Below are positions 23,567-32,603 of a stretch of 64,000 nucleotides of DNA, piece after piece; position 1 is the stretch's first letter; each line of letters starts with the position of its first letter. The position numbers and the translations under genes are program-made. The notes beneath the pieces are model-generated. The model was not told the DNA's origin, searched no databases, and was given only the letters and a program-made list of their open reading frames with translations. This DNA is from Spartobacteria bacterium. Its GTDB lineage: Bacteria > Verrucomicrobiota > Verrucomicrobiia > Chthoniobacterales > UBA10450. The stretch lies in the NCBI GenBank assembly GCA_003134765.1, contig PLCM01000011.1:105339-169338 (forward strand), read 5' to 3'.

Positions 23567-25585
23567 ATGAAGCCGATCAGATTCCTGCCGTGCGTTCTCC
23601 TTCTCGTTGCTTTCCTTGGCCTGCCCGCAATGAGAGGCCAAAGACCCAGCCCGGAGCAAAAACCGGACGTGTCGAACAAGGCATTGATCACCAAGCAAAC
23701 GCCCGATCCCAAAAAGAACCCGTCACCGAAGCTGGGGGAGACGCGGGCAGCGAAACAGTACACGATCGAGCAATTCATGGCGACGACGCGCCTCGGCGGC
23801 GCTTCGTTCTCGGCGGACGAGGAGTCGATCCTCTTCCACAGCAATAAGACCGGGATCTTTAACGTTTACGCCATGCCGGTCGCCGGTGGGGAAGCGAAGC
23901 AACTGACGAACTCCACCAAGGAAAGCACCTTCTCGGTCTCTTATTTCCCCGCGGACGCGCGCTTCCTCTACCGCTACGACAAGGGAGGAAACGAGAATGA
24001 ACATCTCTACCTGCGGGAGCTCGATGGGAAGGAGCGCGACCTGACGCCGGGAGAAAAGACAAAGGCGAACTTCTACGGCTGGAGCCAGGATCGGAAATCG
24101 TTCTTCTTCGGCACGAACACGCGCGATCCGAAATTCTTCGACATTTTCGAGATGAGCATCGCCGATTTGAAACCAGTGCTGCTTTACAAGGACGAGACGG
24201 GCTATCAATTCGGCGCGATCTCGAACGACAAGAAGTTCATCGCCTTCGGTAAGCCCGGAAATTCGACGGCCGACTCGGATGTTTATCTCTACAACAACGA
24301 GACGAAAGAGATGAAGAACATCACTGCGCATACCGGCGACGTGGACAACAGCCCGGAAACTTTCGATCCGGCCTCGACGTGTCTCTACTTCCTTTCCGAT
24401 GAAGGGAGCGAGTTCAAATCGATCGTGCGCTACGATCTGGCGACCGGTCAGAAAACGGTCACGGAGAAAGCCGCCTGGGACATTGCGTTCATGTCCTTCT
24501 CCCGGACCGGAAAGTATCGGATCGTCGGCACGAATGAGGACGCGCGGACGAAGATTCGGATTTACGAAGGCGCGACTGAGAAACTCGTGCCGCTCCCCCC
24601 GCTTCCCGAAGGAGACATCAGTGGGATCCGGTTTTCCGAGAGCGAGACGAAGATGGCGTTCTATCACGACGGCGCCACCTCGCCGGCGAACCTTTACGTT
24701 TACGATTTCGCGACGCAAAAGCCGCTCAAGTTAACCGCAAGCCTCAACCCCGAGATCAACGCGGGCGATCTCGTCGAGGCGCGGGTGGTGCGCTACAAGT
24801 CTTTCGATGGAATGGAGATCCCCGCGATTCTCTATCAACCGCATGGCGCGACGGCGCAGGCGAAGGTCCCGGGGATCGTGCGGGTGCATGGCGGCCCCGG
24901 TGGACAGGCGCGGATGCCTTACAGCGCGGGGGTGCAGTTCCTCGTGAACCACGGCTACGCGGTGCTCGACGTGAACAACCGCGGCTCGAGTGGTTACGGC
25001 AAAACGTTTTACAAAGCCGACGACCAGAAGCATGGGCGGGAGCCGCTCTGGGATTGCGTCGAGGCGAAGAAATATTTGCAGACGCTCGATTACGTGGACG
25101 GGAAGAAAATTGGGATCATGGGGGGATCGTACGGCGGCTACATGGTGCTCGCGGCGTTGGCCTTCAAACCGGAGGAGTTCAACGCCGGGGTCGATATTTT
25201 CGGCGTCTCGAACTGGGTGCGCACGCTCCAGAGCATCCCGCCGTATTGGGAAGCGGAACGCAAATCGCTTTATGCCGAAATCGGCGATCCCAATACCCAG
25301 CTCGACATGTTGCGCGAGATTTCGCCCCTCTTCCACGCCGACAAAATCACCAAGCCGCTGATTGTTTTGCAGGGCGCCAACGATCCGCGTGTGATCAAGC
25401 CGGAGTCCGATGAGATCGTGGACGCGATCAAGAAGAAGAAGGGCGTGGTCGAATATGTCGTCTTCGACAATGAAGGCCACGGCTTTACCAAGAAGGCGAA
25501 CGAGATTCGTGGGAACAAGGCGATCCTCGATTTTCTCGACAAGTACTTGAAGGGAACTGCGGGTTCCGGCGCCGGCGCGAATTAA
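23567..25585 (+). CDS. S9-family prolyl oligopeptidase-type peptidase
   Basis: 672 residues with a signal peptide (FLPCVLLLVAFLGLPAMRG). The first ~400 residues form a WD40-like propeller (LFHSNKTGIFNVYAMPVAGG, YFLSDEGSEF). The alpha/beta-hydrolase domain carries the catalytic triad: Ser521 in GGSYGGYM, Asp606 in GANDPRV and His638 in EGHGF, plus the HGGPGGQARM oxyanion loop. Likely a periplasmic or secreted dipeptidyl/acylaminoacyl peptidase. The stop is followed by a palindromic element (25602) converging on the sulfite oxidase gene. Confidence 0.92.
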   Translation: MKPIRFLPCVLLLVAFLGLPAMRGQRPSPEQKPDVSNKALITKQTPDPKKNPSPKLGETRAAKQYTIEQFMATTRLGGASFSADEESILFHSNKTGIFNVYAMPVAGGEAKQLTNSTKESTFSVSYFPADARFLYRYDKGGNENEHLYLRELDGKERDLTPGEKTKANFYGWSQDRKSFFFGTNTRDPKFFDIFEMSIADLKPVLLYKDETGYQFGAISNDKKFIAFGKPGNSTADSDVYLYNNETKEMKNITAHTGDVDNSPETFDPASTCLYFLSDEGSEFKSIVRYDLATGQKTVTEKAAWDIAFMSFSRTGKYRIVGTNEDARTKIRIYEGATEKLVPLPPLPEGDISGIRFSESETKMAFYHDGATSPANLYVYDFATQKPLKLTASLNPEINAGDLVEARVVRYKSFDGMEIPAILYQPHGATAQAKVPGIVRVHGGPGGQARMPYSAGVQFLVNHGYAVLDVNNRGSSGYGKTFYKADDQKHGREPLWDCVEAKKYLQTLDYVDGKKIGIMGGSYGGYMVLAALAFKPEEFNAGVDIFGVSNWVRTLQSIPPYWEAERKSLYAEIGDPNTQLDMLREISPLFHADKITKPLIVLQGANDPRVIKPESDEIVDAIKKKKGVVEYVVFDNEGHGFTKKANEIRGNKAILDFLDKYLKGTAGSGAGAN

Positions 25586-25600
25586 CGCTTCGCACATTCT

Positions 25601-25688
25601 TCTGTAGCCGCTTCGCTGTGCGAAGCGTTGTAGTGTCCGCTGTCTCAGCGGATTTGGTGGGTGCGCTGCGGACAGCGCACGCTACAAC
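25601..25688. repeat. Palindromic elements between convergent genes
   Basis: CTGTAGCCGCTTCGCTGTGCG with GAAGCG, then GTCCGCTGTCTCAGCGGA and GTGCGCTGCGGACAGCGCAC hairpins. The first part is shared with 38425-38450. The outer end overlaps the last codons of the sulfite oxidase gene. Confidence 0.65.
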
Positions 25689-26743
25689 GCGCGCACCTCA
25701 ACTTCGATCGGCAAAAGATGATTGATCATATAGGTGCCGCGATCGCCACTGCGCTCGACAGGCTGGACAGTCCCGCGTGAATCGGTCGCCCGGGCGATGA
25801 TGATGGGCCGGCCGGCGATCGCCGGGGTGTGCCATTGGTATTCCCAAAGGCGCCACGCATTTTCCACCGGTTCCCCCAGCAGTTTCACGTCACGCCACGT
25901 GGCGCCGGAATCGAAACTGATCTCGACGCGGGTGACGCTGGCGCTCCCGGCCCATGCCGCTCCATGAATGCGATAAGCGGAATTCGCGGCAATCGCTTCG
26001 CCATTTTCCGGTCGCGCGATCTCGGCCTTGACTTGCTGCTCCGCCAGCGGGGCAAGCGTCGGGAGCGGGCCGGAGCGATCCCAATAGCTGTAATCGAGCG
26101 ACTGGTAGAAACCGTTGAATGGTTTGGCGGTGACGATGATTCGCCGCAGCCATTTCACCGAGGCCATGGCATACCAACCCGGAACAATCGCGCGCAACGG
26201 AGAGCCGTGACTGGCGGAAAGTTTCTCGCCATTCATTTCGTAAGCGAGCAAGACGTCCGCGCGGGCTTTGCTCAACGGAAGACTCCGGCAAAACGAAATC
26301 TTCCCTGGGAGCCGGGGAGATTTGTCGACTTCGCCCTCATCGGCGCCCTCGAGAATAACTTCGACGGCGCTTGCCTTGATTTTCGCACGATCGAGCAGGG
26401 TGGAGAGCGGAACGCCAGTCCACGACGCGTTGCCGACCGCTCCAAGCGCCCATTGGACGCCTTTCACTTTACGTTCGAGAAAAATCCGGTTGTTGCCGGC
26501 ACATTCCAAGGTGGCCGTGATCGTGCGTTTCTCCATTCCGAGCAGTTCGTCGTAGCTCAGCTCGAAAGGTCCTTCGACCTCACCTTCCACTTTGAGCCGC
26601 CACGATTCCGCAGAAATTTCCGGAATCGGAAAATGACATCGGACGTAGAACGATTCGTTAGGCGTAATGAATCCGTCCAGGCTCGAGAACGGCATCTCGA
26701 GATTGAGCGGTTCCTGTTCGCGAACGATCAGGTCCTCGCTCAT
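25682..26743 (-). CDS. Sulfite oxidase-type molybdopterin enzyme
   Basis: 353 residues from ATG 26743. Sulfite-oxidase fold: pterin-binding domain with the Mo-ligand Cys81 in TATLECAGNNR, RLPGKISFCRSLP and SHGSPLRAIVPGWYAMASVKWL, then the Ig-like Mo-co dimerisation domain from about residue 250 (VTRVEISFDSGATWRDV, WEYQWHTPA). It most likely oxidises sulfite to sulfate. No signal peptide or heme domain is seen, so it is probably cytoplasmic, with the electron acceptor unknown. It overlaps the upstream persulfide-dioxygenase-like gene (ATGA), giving a two-step route from persulfide sulfur to sulfate. The last codons lie in a repeat. Confidence 0.88.
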   Translation of the reverse strand: MSEDLIVREQEPLNLEMPFSSLDGFITPNESFYVRCHFPIPEISAESWRLKVEGEVEGPFELSYDELLGMEKRTITATLECAGNNRIFLERKVKGVQWALGAVGNASWTGVPLSTLLDRAKIKASAVEVILEGADEGEVDKSPRLPGKISFCRSLPLSKARADVLLAYEMNGEKLSASHGSPLRAIVPGWYAMASVKWLRRIIVTAKPFNGFYQSLDYSYWDRSGPLPTLAPLAEQQVKAEIARPENGEAIAANSAYRIHGAAWAGSASVTRVEISFDSGATWRDVKLLGEPVENAWRLWEYQWHTPAIAGRPIIIARATDSRGTVQPVERSGDRGTYMINHLLPIEVEVRAL

Positions 26744-28128
26744 TTCTCGACCGGAAATTTCGCCGCTTTCCAGGCGTGGAAGCTTCCGGGGAGATTGCGC
26801 ACGTCGGAGAAACCTTCCTGTTGCAGAATGCTGGCAGCGAGGCTGGCGCGATAACCAGTGGCGCAATAGACGAGAACCGGGCGCTGTTTGTCGAGTTCGG
26901 CGGAGCGTTTCGCCAAATGCGGCAGGAAAATGTGGGTAGCGCCCGGGATGCGGCCGTTTCTCCACTCGGCCGGGCCGCGAACGTCCAGGAGTTGCAAACC
27001 GTTCCGCGAGGCGTGCAATTCGTGGACGGTCATCTGCGGCAACTCGCGCAACGGGTAGCCCGCATTCTGCCACGCCCGCATTCCGCCGACGAGATAGCCG
27101 GCGAATTTCGTGTAGCCGGTGCGGACGAAAAGCTGCGATACTTTCTCCACGTCGCCGTCGCTTTCGAGCACGAGCAAAATCGGTTTTTCCGGATCGAGCA
27201 GCCAGCCGGCCCAGATCGAGAGGATGGGCGTGGCGGCGATGTTGAGCGCGCCTTCAATATGGCCGCCCCCAAACCCGAGCATCGTTCGCGTATCAACAAG
27301 CTGGCATTTTCTCTCGTCGACCATTTGCTTGAATGTCGCCGGCGCGAGCGCCGGAATCATTGGCAGATGCCCGAGCACCTCGGGCCCGGCCGCGTTCACT
27401 TTTTTCATTCGCTTGTAATAGGTCGGCTCGGGTGGGGGCGTCGAAAGCGCGTAATCGACAAAACCCTGGCGCTCATTTCGCTGGTAGTACGGATTGAAGC
27501 GCTTCTCGTAACCGATCGTGCTGTCGAGCCGTTCGCCGATGTCCGCGCCACATGGTGACCCGCTTCCGTGCGATGGATAAATGATCACGCCGTCGTGCAG
27601 TTTTCCGTAGAAACCCCAGAGCGTGTCGTAAAGCTGCGAGGCGAGTTTGTCCGCGTCGCGACCAAGAAGATCGGGCCGGCCGGCGGAGCTGACAAAAAGC
27701 GAATCACCGGTGAAAACGCCCCACGGCGCATCGGCGTGGTCTTCTTCTGCCACCACATAACTGACGTGTTCCGGCGTGTGGCCCGGCGTGTGACGAGCAG
27801 TCACGACAAGAGAACCGAAGGTGAAGGTGTCACCGTCCCTGACTGCTTCGCGATCGAACCCATATTCGGCGCCCCCTTCGCTGCTGGCATGGATTGTTGC
27901 CGTGCCGGTGCGCGCGGCCAATTCGCGCGAACCACTGACGAGGTCGGCATGAATGTGCGTTTCGAAAATGTGTGTGATCGAGACGCCGTTTTTTCGGGCG
28001 AGCTCGAGATAGACCTCCACGTCCGGGCGCGGATCGATTACCGCCGCCGTGCCTTCTTCATCGTCGCCGATCAAATAGGAGATCGCGGCGATGCCATCAG
28101 TGAGAACTCGCTCGAAAATAAGAGACAT
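26740..28128 (-). CDS. MBL-fold persulfide dioxygenase-like protein fused to two rhodanese domains
   Basis: 462 residues. The metallo-beta-lactamase part (1-~250) has ETHIHADLVSGSRELA, HTPGHTPEHVSY and FTGDSLFVSSAGRPD as in ETHE1/BlrB-type glutathione persulfide dioxygenases. Two rhodanese domains follow: the first (QLVDTRTMLGFGGGHIEGAL) has no active Cys (its loop reads LVLESDGD), the second (LLDVRGPAEWRNGRIPGATH) has the Cys loop VYCATGYRAS. The likely reaction is persulfide oxidation to sulfite, with rhodanese moving the sulfur; this fits the translationally coupled sulfite oxidase gene. Leu replaces the second His of the usual HxHxDH motif. Confidence 0.88.
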   Translation of the reverse strand: MSLIFERVLTDGIAAISYLIGDDEEGTAAVIDPRPDVEVYLELARKNGVSITHIFETHIHADLVSGSRELAARTGTATIHASSEGGAEYGFDREAVRDGDTFTFGSLVVTARHTPGHTPEHVSYVVAEEDHADAPWGVFTGDSLFVSSAGRPDLLGRDADKLASQLYDTLWGFYGKLHDGVIIYPSHGSGSPCGADIGERLDSTIGYEKRFNPYYQRNERQGFVDYALSTPPPEPTYYKRMKKVNAAGPEVLGHLPMIPALAPATFKQMVDERKCQLVDTRTMLGFGGGHIEGALNIAATPILSIWAGWLLDPEKPILLVLESDGDVEKVSQLFVRTGYTKFAGYLVGGMRAWQNAGYPLRELPQMTVHELHASRNGLQLLDVRGPAEWRNGRIPGATHIFLPHLAKRSAELDKQRPVLVYCATGYRASLAASILQQEGFSDVRNLPGSFHAWKAAKFPVEK

Positions 28129-28211
28129 AGACTTTCAGAATTTTGGTTAGCGGCGCCCGGATACGCCAAGCCTTTATACAATGGGAAGGGAGCGAATGTC
28201 TTTCCGAAATT

Positions 28212-28442
28212 TCATCTGGCGGTTTTGGCTCGTTTTGATTCCGCCCGCTTTTGGGCCGGCCGCGCTGCGGCCGTCGCAGTTTCGTTGACCCCGGTTTTCG
28301 ATGGCGGGACCGCGTGAGCCGCGCGGTACTGTGCGGTCCCGATTCCCAGGACGAACACAATCAGGATGAAAGAGATGGTTTTCTTTTCTTCGACGGTCAG
28401 CACGAAGATTTCGCGTCGGACGTTCGAGCGAAGCGGTTTCAC
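28212..28442 (-). CDS. Small single-helix membrane protein
   Basis: 76 residues. The stretch LTVEEKKTISFILIVFVLGI is a membrane helix preceded by basic residues, a layout seen in the N-terminal anchors of ComEA-like proteins (LTxxE...). The tail is Ala/Lys/Arg-rich with no helix-hairpin-helix domain. It overlaps the upstream KTSC gene by four bases (ATGA), which supports it being translated. Function unknown. Confidence 0.55.
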   Translation of the reverse strand: MKPLRSNVRREIFVLTVEEKKTISFILIVFVLGIGTAQYRAAHAVPPSKTGVNETATAAARPAQKRAESKRAKTAR

Positions 28443-28765
28443 CGGATACGCCGTCTCACGTGGAGAGACCGATATTTGTGCCGGACGTTCTGGTCGTAGA
28501 ATCGCGCCTTCGAATTTGCTTTGAACAGCGCTTCGCAGACATCGGGCCCGACATCGAGATAACGATAGATCGCCCCATTCCGGAATTCGATTTCCAGCGC
28601 CCGGAGCCGTTTGCTGTAGCCCACGGTCGCGAGCGCCGTTGATTGGATTGGGACCCGCTTGATCCGGGAGACGATGCCCGCCGGTTCACGCGCCGGATCG
28701 GCCCGGAGCGAGGTCGCGACCAGAAGCAAACTCGCCGCCAATGCAATGGGGGGCCATCGCCGCAT
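28439..28765 (-). CDS. KTSC-domain protein, secreted
   Basis: 108 residues. A signal peptide-like N-terminus (PPIALAASLLLVATSLRA) is followed by the KTSC domain: STALATVGYSKRLRALEIEF, NGAIYRYLDVGPDVCEALFK and ANSKARFYDQNVRHKYRS. KTSC is a small conserved domain found alone or next to nucleases and lysyl-tRNA synthetases; its biochemical role is not settled. Overlap with the small membrane protein gene downstream suggests a two-gene unit. Confidence 0.75.
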   Translation of the reverse strand: MRRWPPIALAASLLLVATSLRADPAREPAGIVSRIKRVPIQSTALATVGYSKRLRALEIEFRNGAIYRYLDVGPDVCEALFKANSKARFYDQNVRHKYRSLHVRRRIR

Positions 28766-28924
28766 GGGGCGATCTTTGTAGCGCAGACTTGACCTGATTG
28801 TCGAGCGTGATCGAGCTTCAGTTATTCCTACTCATGATCCTGATCCTGCTCATGATCTTTCCGCCAACGGAGCCGTTCCCACGGGATCAGGATTAAGATC
28901 AGGATCAGGAGCAGGAAAAGAGCA
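28766..28924. repeat. ATGATCCTGATCC inverted repeat region
   Basis: CTCATGATCCTGATCCTGCT (about 28831) faces GATCAGGATCAGGAGCAGG (about 28901). The 159-base gap between two same-strand genes holds nothing else recognisable. Confidence 0.65.
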
Positions 28925-29599
28925 TTATTTGCCCAGCGGAGTGGTCACATCCGTTCCTGCCGGCGGCGTGAACTCAAACGTGGAAGCCGGAATGGGCACG
29001 CGGGATTCGTTCGAGTAGGTGGTGACGATCCGGTCCCCATTCGGCTGCACCATTTCCGTGCGAATGACCTGCAGATCGCCGTTCATTTTAATCGCAAACG
29101 TCTGGAGAAAGCGTTTCATCGACGGATTTCGAGGCAAGAGTTGCAGTTGATAGCCGTCCGCCTCTTTGGTCGCCGAGATGTGGTAGGTAGCCTCAACGTT
29201 TTCCAGATTCAGGCTCGCGGTGATCGCGGAGATGCCGGCGTCCAGGGGCGAGCGCTTACCTAACGAGTAGTGCTCCGCGGAATGGAATTTCGGGTAATAA
29301 ATCCAGAGCTGCTGGCCGTCGCTCACGGTGATGCTGGGCAAAGTCCCTTTTGCCTCCCGGCGAAATTTGTTCGGACTTTGGAACCAGATCTTGCCGGACG
29401 TGGCGATCGGCTTGTTCAGCATCTTGACGTTTTTGTCCTCCTGAAAATCCGCCTGGACCTGGGGTGCAGCCGCGCGTTTTTCACGAATCCGGCTGAGCAG
29501 CGATTTCAGGTCGGCGGGAGAAAGCGGTTCGGCGCGGAGGAGGGGAGCGAAGACGCAGAGGAAAAAAGAGAGGGAAAGGAAGAGGAATTTGTTAGACAT
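28925..29599 (-). CDS. LolA-like outer-membrane lipoprotein carrier
   Basis: 224 residues from ATG 29599 (signal peptide NKFLFLSLSFFLCVFAPLLRA); it overlaps the stop of the MMPL gene by eight bases. The mature part fits LolA: QVQADFQEDKNVKML, SGKIWFQSPNKFRREAKGTL, SDGQQLWIYYPKFHSAEHYSL and a final NGDRIVTTYSNESRVPIPASTF. LolA ferries lipoproteins or acts in lipid export. The coupling to an MMPL gene suggests this one serves that exporter and not general lipoprotein traffic. Confidence 0.83.
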   Translation of the reverse strand: MSNKFLFLSLSFFLCVFAPLLRAEPLSPADLKSLLSRIREKRAAAPQVQADFQEDKNVKMLNKPIATSGKIWFQSPNKFRREAKGTLPSITVSDGQQLWIYYPKFHSAEHYSLGKRSPLDAGISAITASLNLENVEATYHISATKEADGYQLQLLPRNPSMKRFLQTFAIKMNGDLQVIRTEMVQPNGDRIVTTYSNESRVPIPASTFEFTPPAGTDVTTPLGK

Positions 29600-32123
29600 T
29601 TTCAGGTTCTTTGACGCGGGGCTGCAAAGATTCTTCGCGCCACGACTTCGGTTCAGCCGCAGCGGCCGCGGGTAAGGTGAAGAAGATGGTCGCGGCGAGG
29701 CTCCAAAACAAGCCGAGAGCGCAGGCATAACCGAGGCCGGCCAGAGTGGGGTTGTTCGCGGCGCCGAGCGAACCGAAACCGCAAATGGCGGTCAAGCCGG
29801 CGAGAATCACCGGCTTCACCACCCCGGCGACGTCGTGATCGAGCTGCCGTGCTTTCTGCCAGACAAGGAGAACATAAATCCCGTAATCCACCCCGATCGC
29901 CAGGACGAGCCGAAAGGCGAGCACGTTCAGCAGGTTCAATGGGATTTGGAGCAACTTCATCGATGCGATCATGGCGCAGACGGCCATGGCGAGCGTCGCC
30001 ACTTGAATGAGCCAAAGGCGCCAGTCGCGGTAGAGCAACGCCAGCAGGGTGGCGTCGAAGAGCGCCATCAATCCGCTGATCAGGATCAACTGCCGGTGCG
30101 ACCAGGGCACGAGATCGGTCAGGGTAAAACTCCAGCCGGAAAGAATCATCGGAACGCCGGCGACCGGAAGGTCGCGGTGCAACATCTCCTTTTGTTCCTG
30201 CGTTGCGACCGGCTCGTTCGTGGTGACGAAACCGGTGGTGAGCAACGGATCATGCGCGAAATAGCGATCGATCAGGAACCACCAGCCGGAAGATTGCGGA
30301 AGAGTTTCGCGCCAGTCCGGCAGCCGCGTCGCGGGGTCGGCCGCCGCTTTCAATTCATCGAGAAGTTTGAACCCGGATTCGAAGGTTTCGCGGCTGAAAC
30401 CTTCCTCGGCGAGGGCCGCCTCAAGAGCTGCGCGCGCGGCGGTTAAATCCACGCCCTGCAATTTCTGGCGATTGCCGGCGAGACGTTGAGGTGAAAGGGC
30501 GAGAGCGGCCGGCGTGGAAAAGCCTTTGATTTTGCCGGCGGCTTGAAGCTCGGTCCAACGGGGTTCGACTTTTTGCCAGTAATCGTGGAGTTGCTGCGCG
30601 TTCTCCGCCTTGACCATCCCGATGACCGGCTCCCACCGGGTTGGCATTTTTTCCATGATGGTTTTGAGCGCATACCCCGCGTCGCTCCGTTTCGGCTCCA
30701 TCGAATGCGTGCTGACGTCGAAGAGGATCGGAGGTCTGGGCGAAAAGGCGACGGCGGTGAGCAGAAGAAGGAGCGGCGTGGAAATCCAAAGCATCCGGGC
30801 GGGATGGAGCACGGCCCAGCGCACATAATTTTTTACCAGGGTGAACATCCAGTCGTGGCCCGGCGCCGGGCTTTTGCGCGGAAGGAACAAAAAGAAAACC
30901 GTCAGCATGAAGATGCCGGCGAAGGCGATGCCGAGGGCGATCAGGACACCGAGCTGGGTGAACCCGCGCGAGCCTGCCAGCATGAGGGCGAGAAATCCCA
31001 CCGCAGTTGTCAGGGCGCCAAAGAAAATCGCCCGCCCCAGACTTTTCACGGCTTCTCCGACCGCGGCCGGGTGGTCTGCGCCGTCGTCGCGGGCCTGTTG
31101 GTAACGGCCGAAAACCAGGACGGCAAAATCAACTCCGAGCCCGATGAGGATCGCGCAGAACCCCACCGTCACCATGTTGAGTTCGTGGAAAATCAGGAGG
31201 CCGGCCGCGAGCGCCACGAGGCAGCAGAGCAAGAGCGAAATTCCCATGCCGAGCAGCGGGAGCCAGCGGCGGAACCCGGCGTAAAAAACGCCGCTCACCA
31301 ACAGGATCGAGCCGAGCAGGGTAATGACGATGTCGTGCCGCATGCTCAGCGAAATTTCCGCGACGTAGGCCGAACGACCGGTCACCAGAATCTCGAGCGG
31401 GCCGCCCTCCCAGCCTTCGTGCGCCTTCTTCTGAAATGCCTGCACGTCCTTCATCAGTTTCTGGCAATCGAAGGCGCCGATCCCCGGCTGGTTCGTCACG
31501 GTGAGGAACACGCGCATGGTGCGATCCGGCGAAGTGAGCGGTTGGTCTTCCTCGATCGAGGCATTGCTCGCGAAAGGCTTGAGCGCCGGACCGATCACGC
31601 CCAGCGGATCGAGGCCCAGCTCGATTTGCGGCCGCGGGGAACCGGCTTCGATTTCTTCGTGCAATCGATGCAGCCGTTCCTGGATCTTTGCCGGCTGTAA
31701 CAGCGCCAGGGTTTGGTCGAACGCGGCCGGCTCAAGGTTTAGGAAGAGCGGAAGCGCAATCGATTGCAGATCGCGCACCCCGTCCGGCGTTTCGATCGGC
31801 ACACCGGCGAGGACGCGCCGGCACCATGGTTGCTCGCGCAAACGCTGCGCGAACTCCGGCGCAAATTCTTCGAGCTTGTCGACGTCGTTCGGCTGGCAGA
31901 CCAACGCGAAAGTCAGGTCGCGGACTTGGACGAAATCGCGGTTGTAAACCTTCAGGCCTTCGACGGACTCGAAACCGCCAGGAAGCAGGTTCAGGACTTC
32001 CGTGTCCAGCTTCATCCGCGCGATCAGAACGCCAATCGCGGCTGCGCAGATCACAGCGACTGTCGACCAGACGAGACCGCGCCTTCGGGTGACGAGCTGG
32101 GCGATGGTGGAGTGAAGAGCCAT
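29592..32123 (-). CDS. MMPL/RND-family exporter (HpnN-like)
   Basis: 843 residues with two repeats of RND topology: a first helix (VWSTVAVICAAAIGVLIAR), periplasmic loop, then a helix bundle with GLGVDFAVLVFGRYQQ; the second half repeats with RLVLAIGVDYGIYVLLVWQ. The GxxxDxxxx motifs fit proton-driven MMPL permeases. Family members move lipids such as hopanoids, mycolates or aryl-polyene lipids to the outer membrane. Flanked by LolA and a lipoprotein gene in one direction, so the four genes look like an envelope-lipid export unit. Confidence 0.88.
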   Translation of the reverse strand: MALHSTIAQLVTRRRGLVWSTVAVICAAAIGVLIARMKLDTEVLNLLPGGFESVEGLKVYNRDFVQVRDLTFALVCQPNDVDKLEEFAPEFAQRLREQPWCRRVLAGVPIETPDGVRDLQSIALPLFLNLEPAAFDQTLALLQPAKIQERLHRLHEEIEAGSPRPQIELGLDPLGVIGPALKPFASNASIEEDQPLTSPDRTMRVFLTVTNQPGIGAFDCQKLMKDVQAFQKKAHEGWEGGPLEILVTGRSAYVAEISLSMRHDIVITLLGSILLVSGVFYAGFRRWLPLLGMGISLLLCCLVALAAGLLIFHELNMVTVGFCAILIGLGVDFAVLVFGRYQQARDDGADHPAAVGEAVKSLGRAIFFGALTTAVGFLALMLAGSRGFTQLGVLIALGIAFAGIFMLTVFFLFLPRKSPAPGHDWMFTLVKNYVRWAVLHPARMLWISTPLLLLLTAVAFSPRPPILFDVSTHSMEPKRSDAGYALKTIMEKMPTRWEPVIGMVKAENAQQLHDYWQKVEPRWTELQAAGKIKGFSTPAALALSPQRLAGNRQKLQGVDLTAARAALEAALAEEGFSRETFESGFKLLDELKAAADPATRLPDWRETLPQSSGWWFLIDRYFAHDPLLTTGFVTTNEPVATQEQKEMLHRDLPVAGVPMILSGWSFTLTDLVPWSHRQLILISGLMALFDATLLALLYRDWRLWLIQVATLAMAVCAMIASMKLLQIPLNLLNVLAFRLVLAIGVDYGIYVLLVWQKARQLDHDVAGVVKPVILAGLTAICGFGSLGAANNPTLAGLGYACALGLFWSLAATIFFTLPAAAAAEPKSWREESLQPRVKEPENV

Positions 32124-32173
32124 GGGAAAATCGCGGACCGCCGCGGCGATGCTCGCGTCTCAACCCGCGGAGG

Positions 32174-32602
32174 TCAAAAACGGAACGTGAACGTCTCGCC
32201 GCCGTACGAATGAGTCAGGGTCGGCTTATCTCCCAGCGCCATGAGTTTTTCTCGCAATTGCAGCCAGCCGCGGAGCCGCGGCGGCGCGTGGGCGATGGTC
32301 CCGGACCAGCTAACGCCCGCCAATGGCCCTTTCACGCTGAAGAAATTCGCGTCCTGCCGAATTTCGAGCAGCGCCACGCCCGGGCCTTTCGTAAACGTCA
32401 GCTCGAAATCGCCCGCTTTCGAAAAGCGGACAAGCACTTCGCCGATCAAGGTTGTTCGTTTGCCGTGATACAGAAGCTGGCCGTTTCGCGCCCGCCAGTC
32501 CAGCGCTGGACCGGCGAACTGGTGGCGGATCGTTTCGCAACCCGCCAGGGCAAAGGCGACGATCGCCAGCAGTGCGATTGGGCGAACGGGACGCGATCGC
32601 AT
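32174..32602 (-). CDS. Outer-membrane lipoprotein, family unknown
   Basis: 142 residues with signal peptide and lipobox (LLAIVAFALAGC). The mature part is beta-rich (LLYHGKRTTLIGEVLVRFSK, DFELTFTKGPGVALLEIRQD, SVKGPLAGVSW) with a curved-sheet look resembling LolB or DUF3261-type lipoproteins that accompany LolA/MMPL pairs, but this is only a resemblance. It lies between the FAD enzyme gene (1 bp gap) and the MMPL gene. Confidence 0.65.
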   Translation of the reverse strand: MRSRPVRPIALLAIVAFALAGCETIRHQFAGPALDWRARNGQLLYHGKRTTLIGEVLVRFSKAGDFELTFTKGPGVALLEIRQDANFFSVKGPLAGVSWSGTIAHAPPRLRGWLQLREKLMALGDKPTLTHSYGGETFTFRF

Positions 32603-32603
32603 T

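Noticed and set aside
25829..26854. 341-codon plus-strand frame opposite the sulfite oxidase gene
   Set aside because: Antisense shadow; the minus strand has clear cofactor-binding motifs.
30543..31700. 385-codon plus-strand frame opposite the MMPL exporter
   Set aside because: Antisense shadow, highly charged, no family signature.
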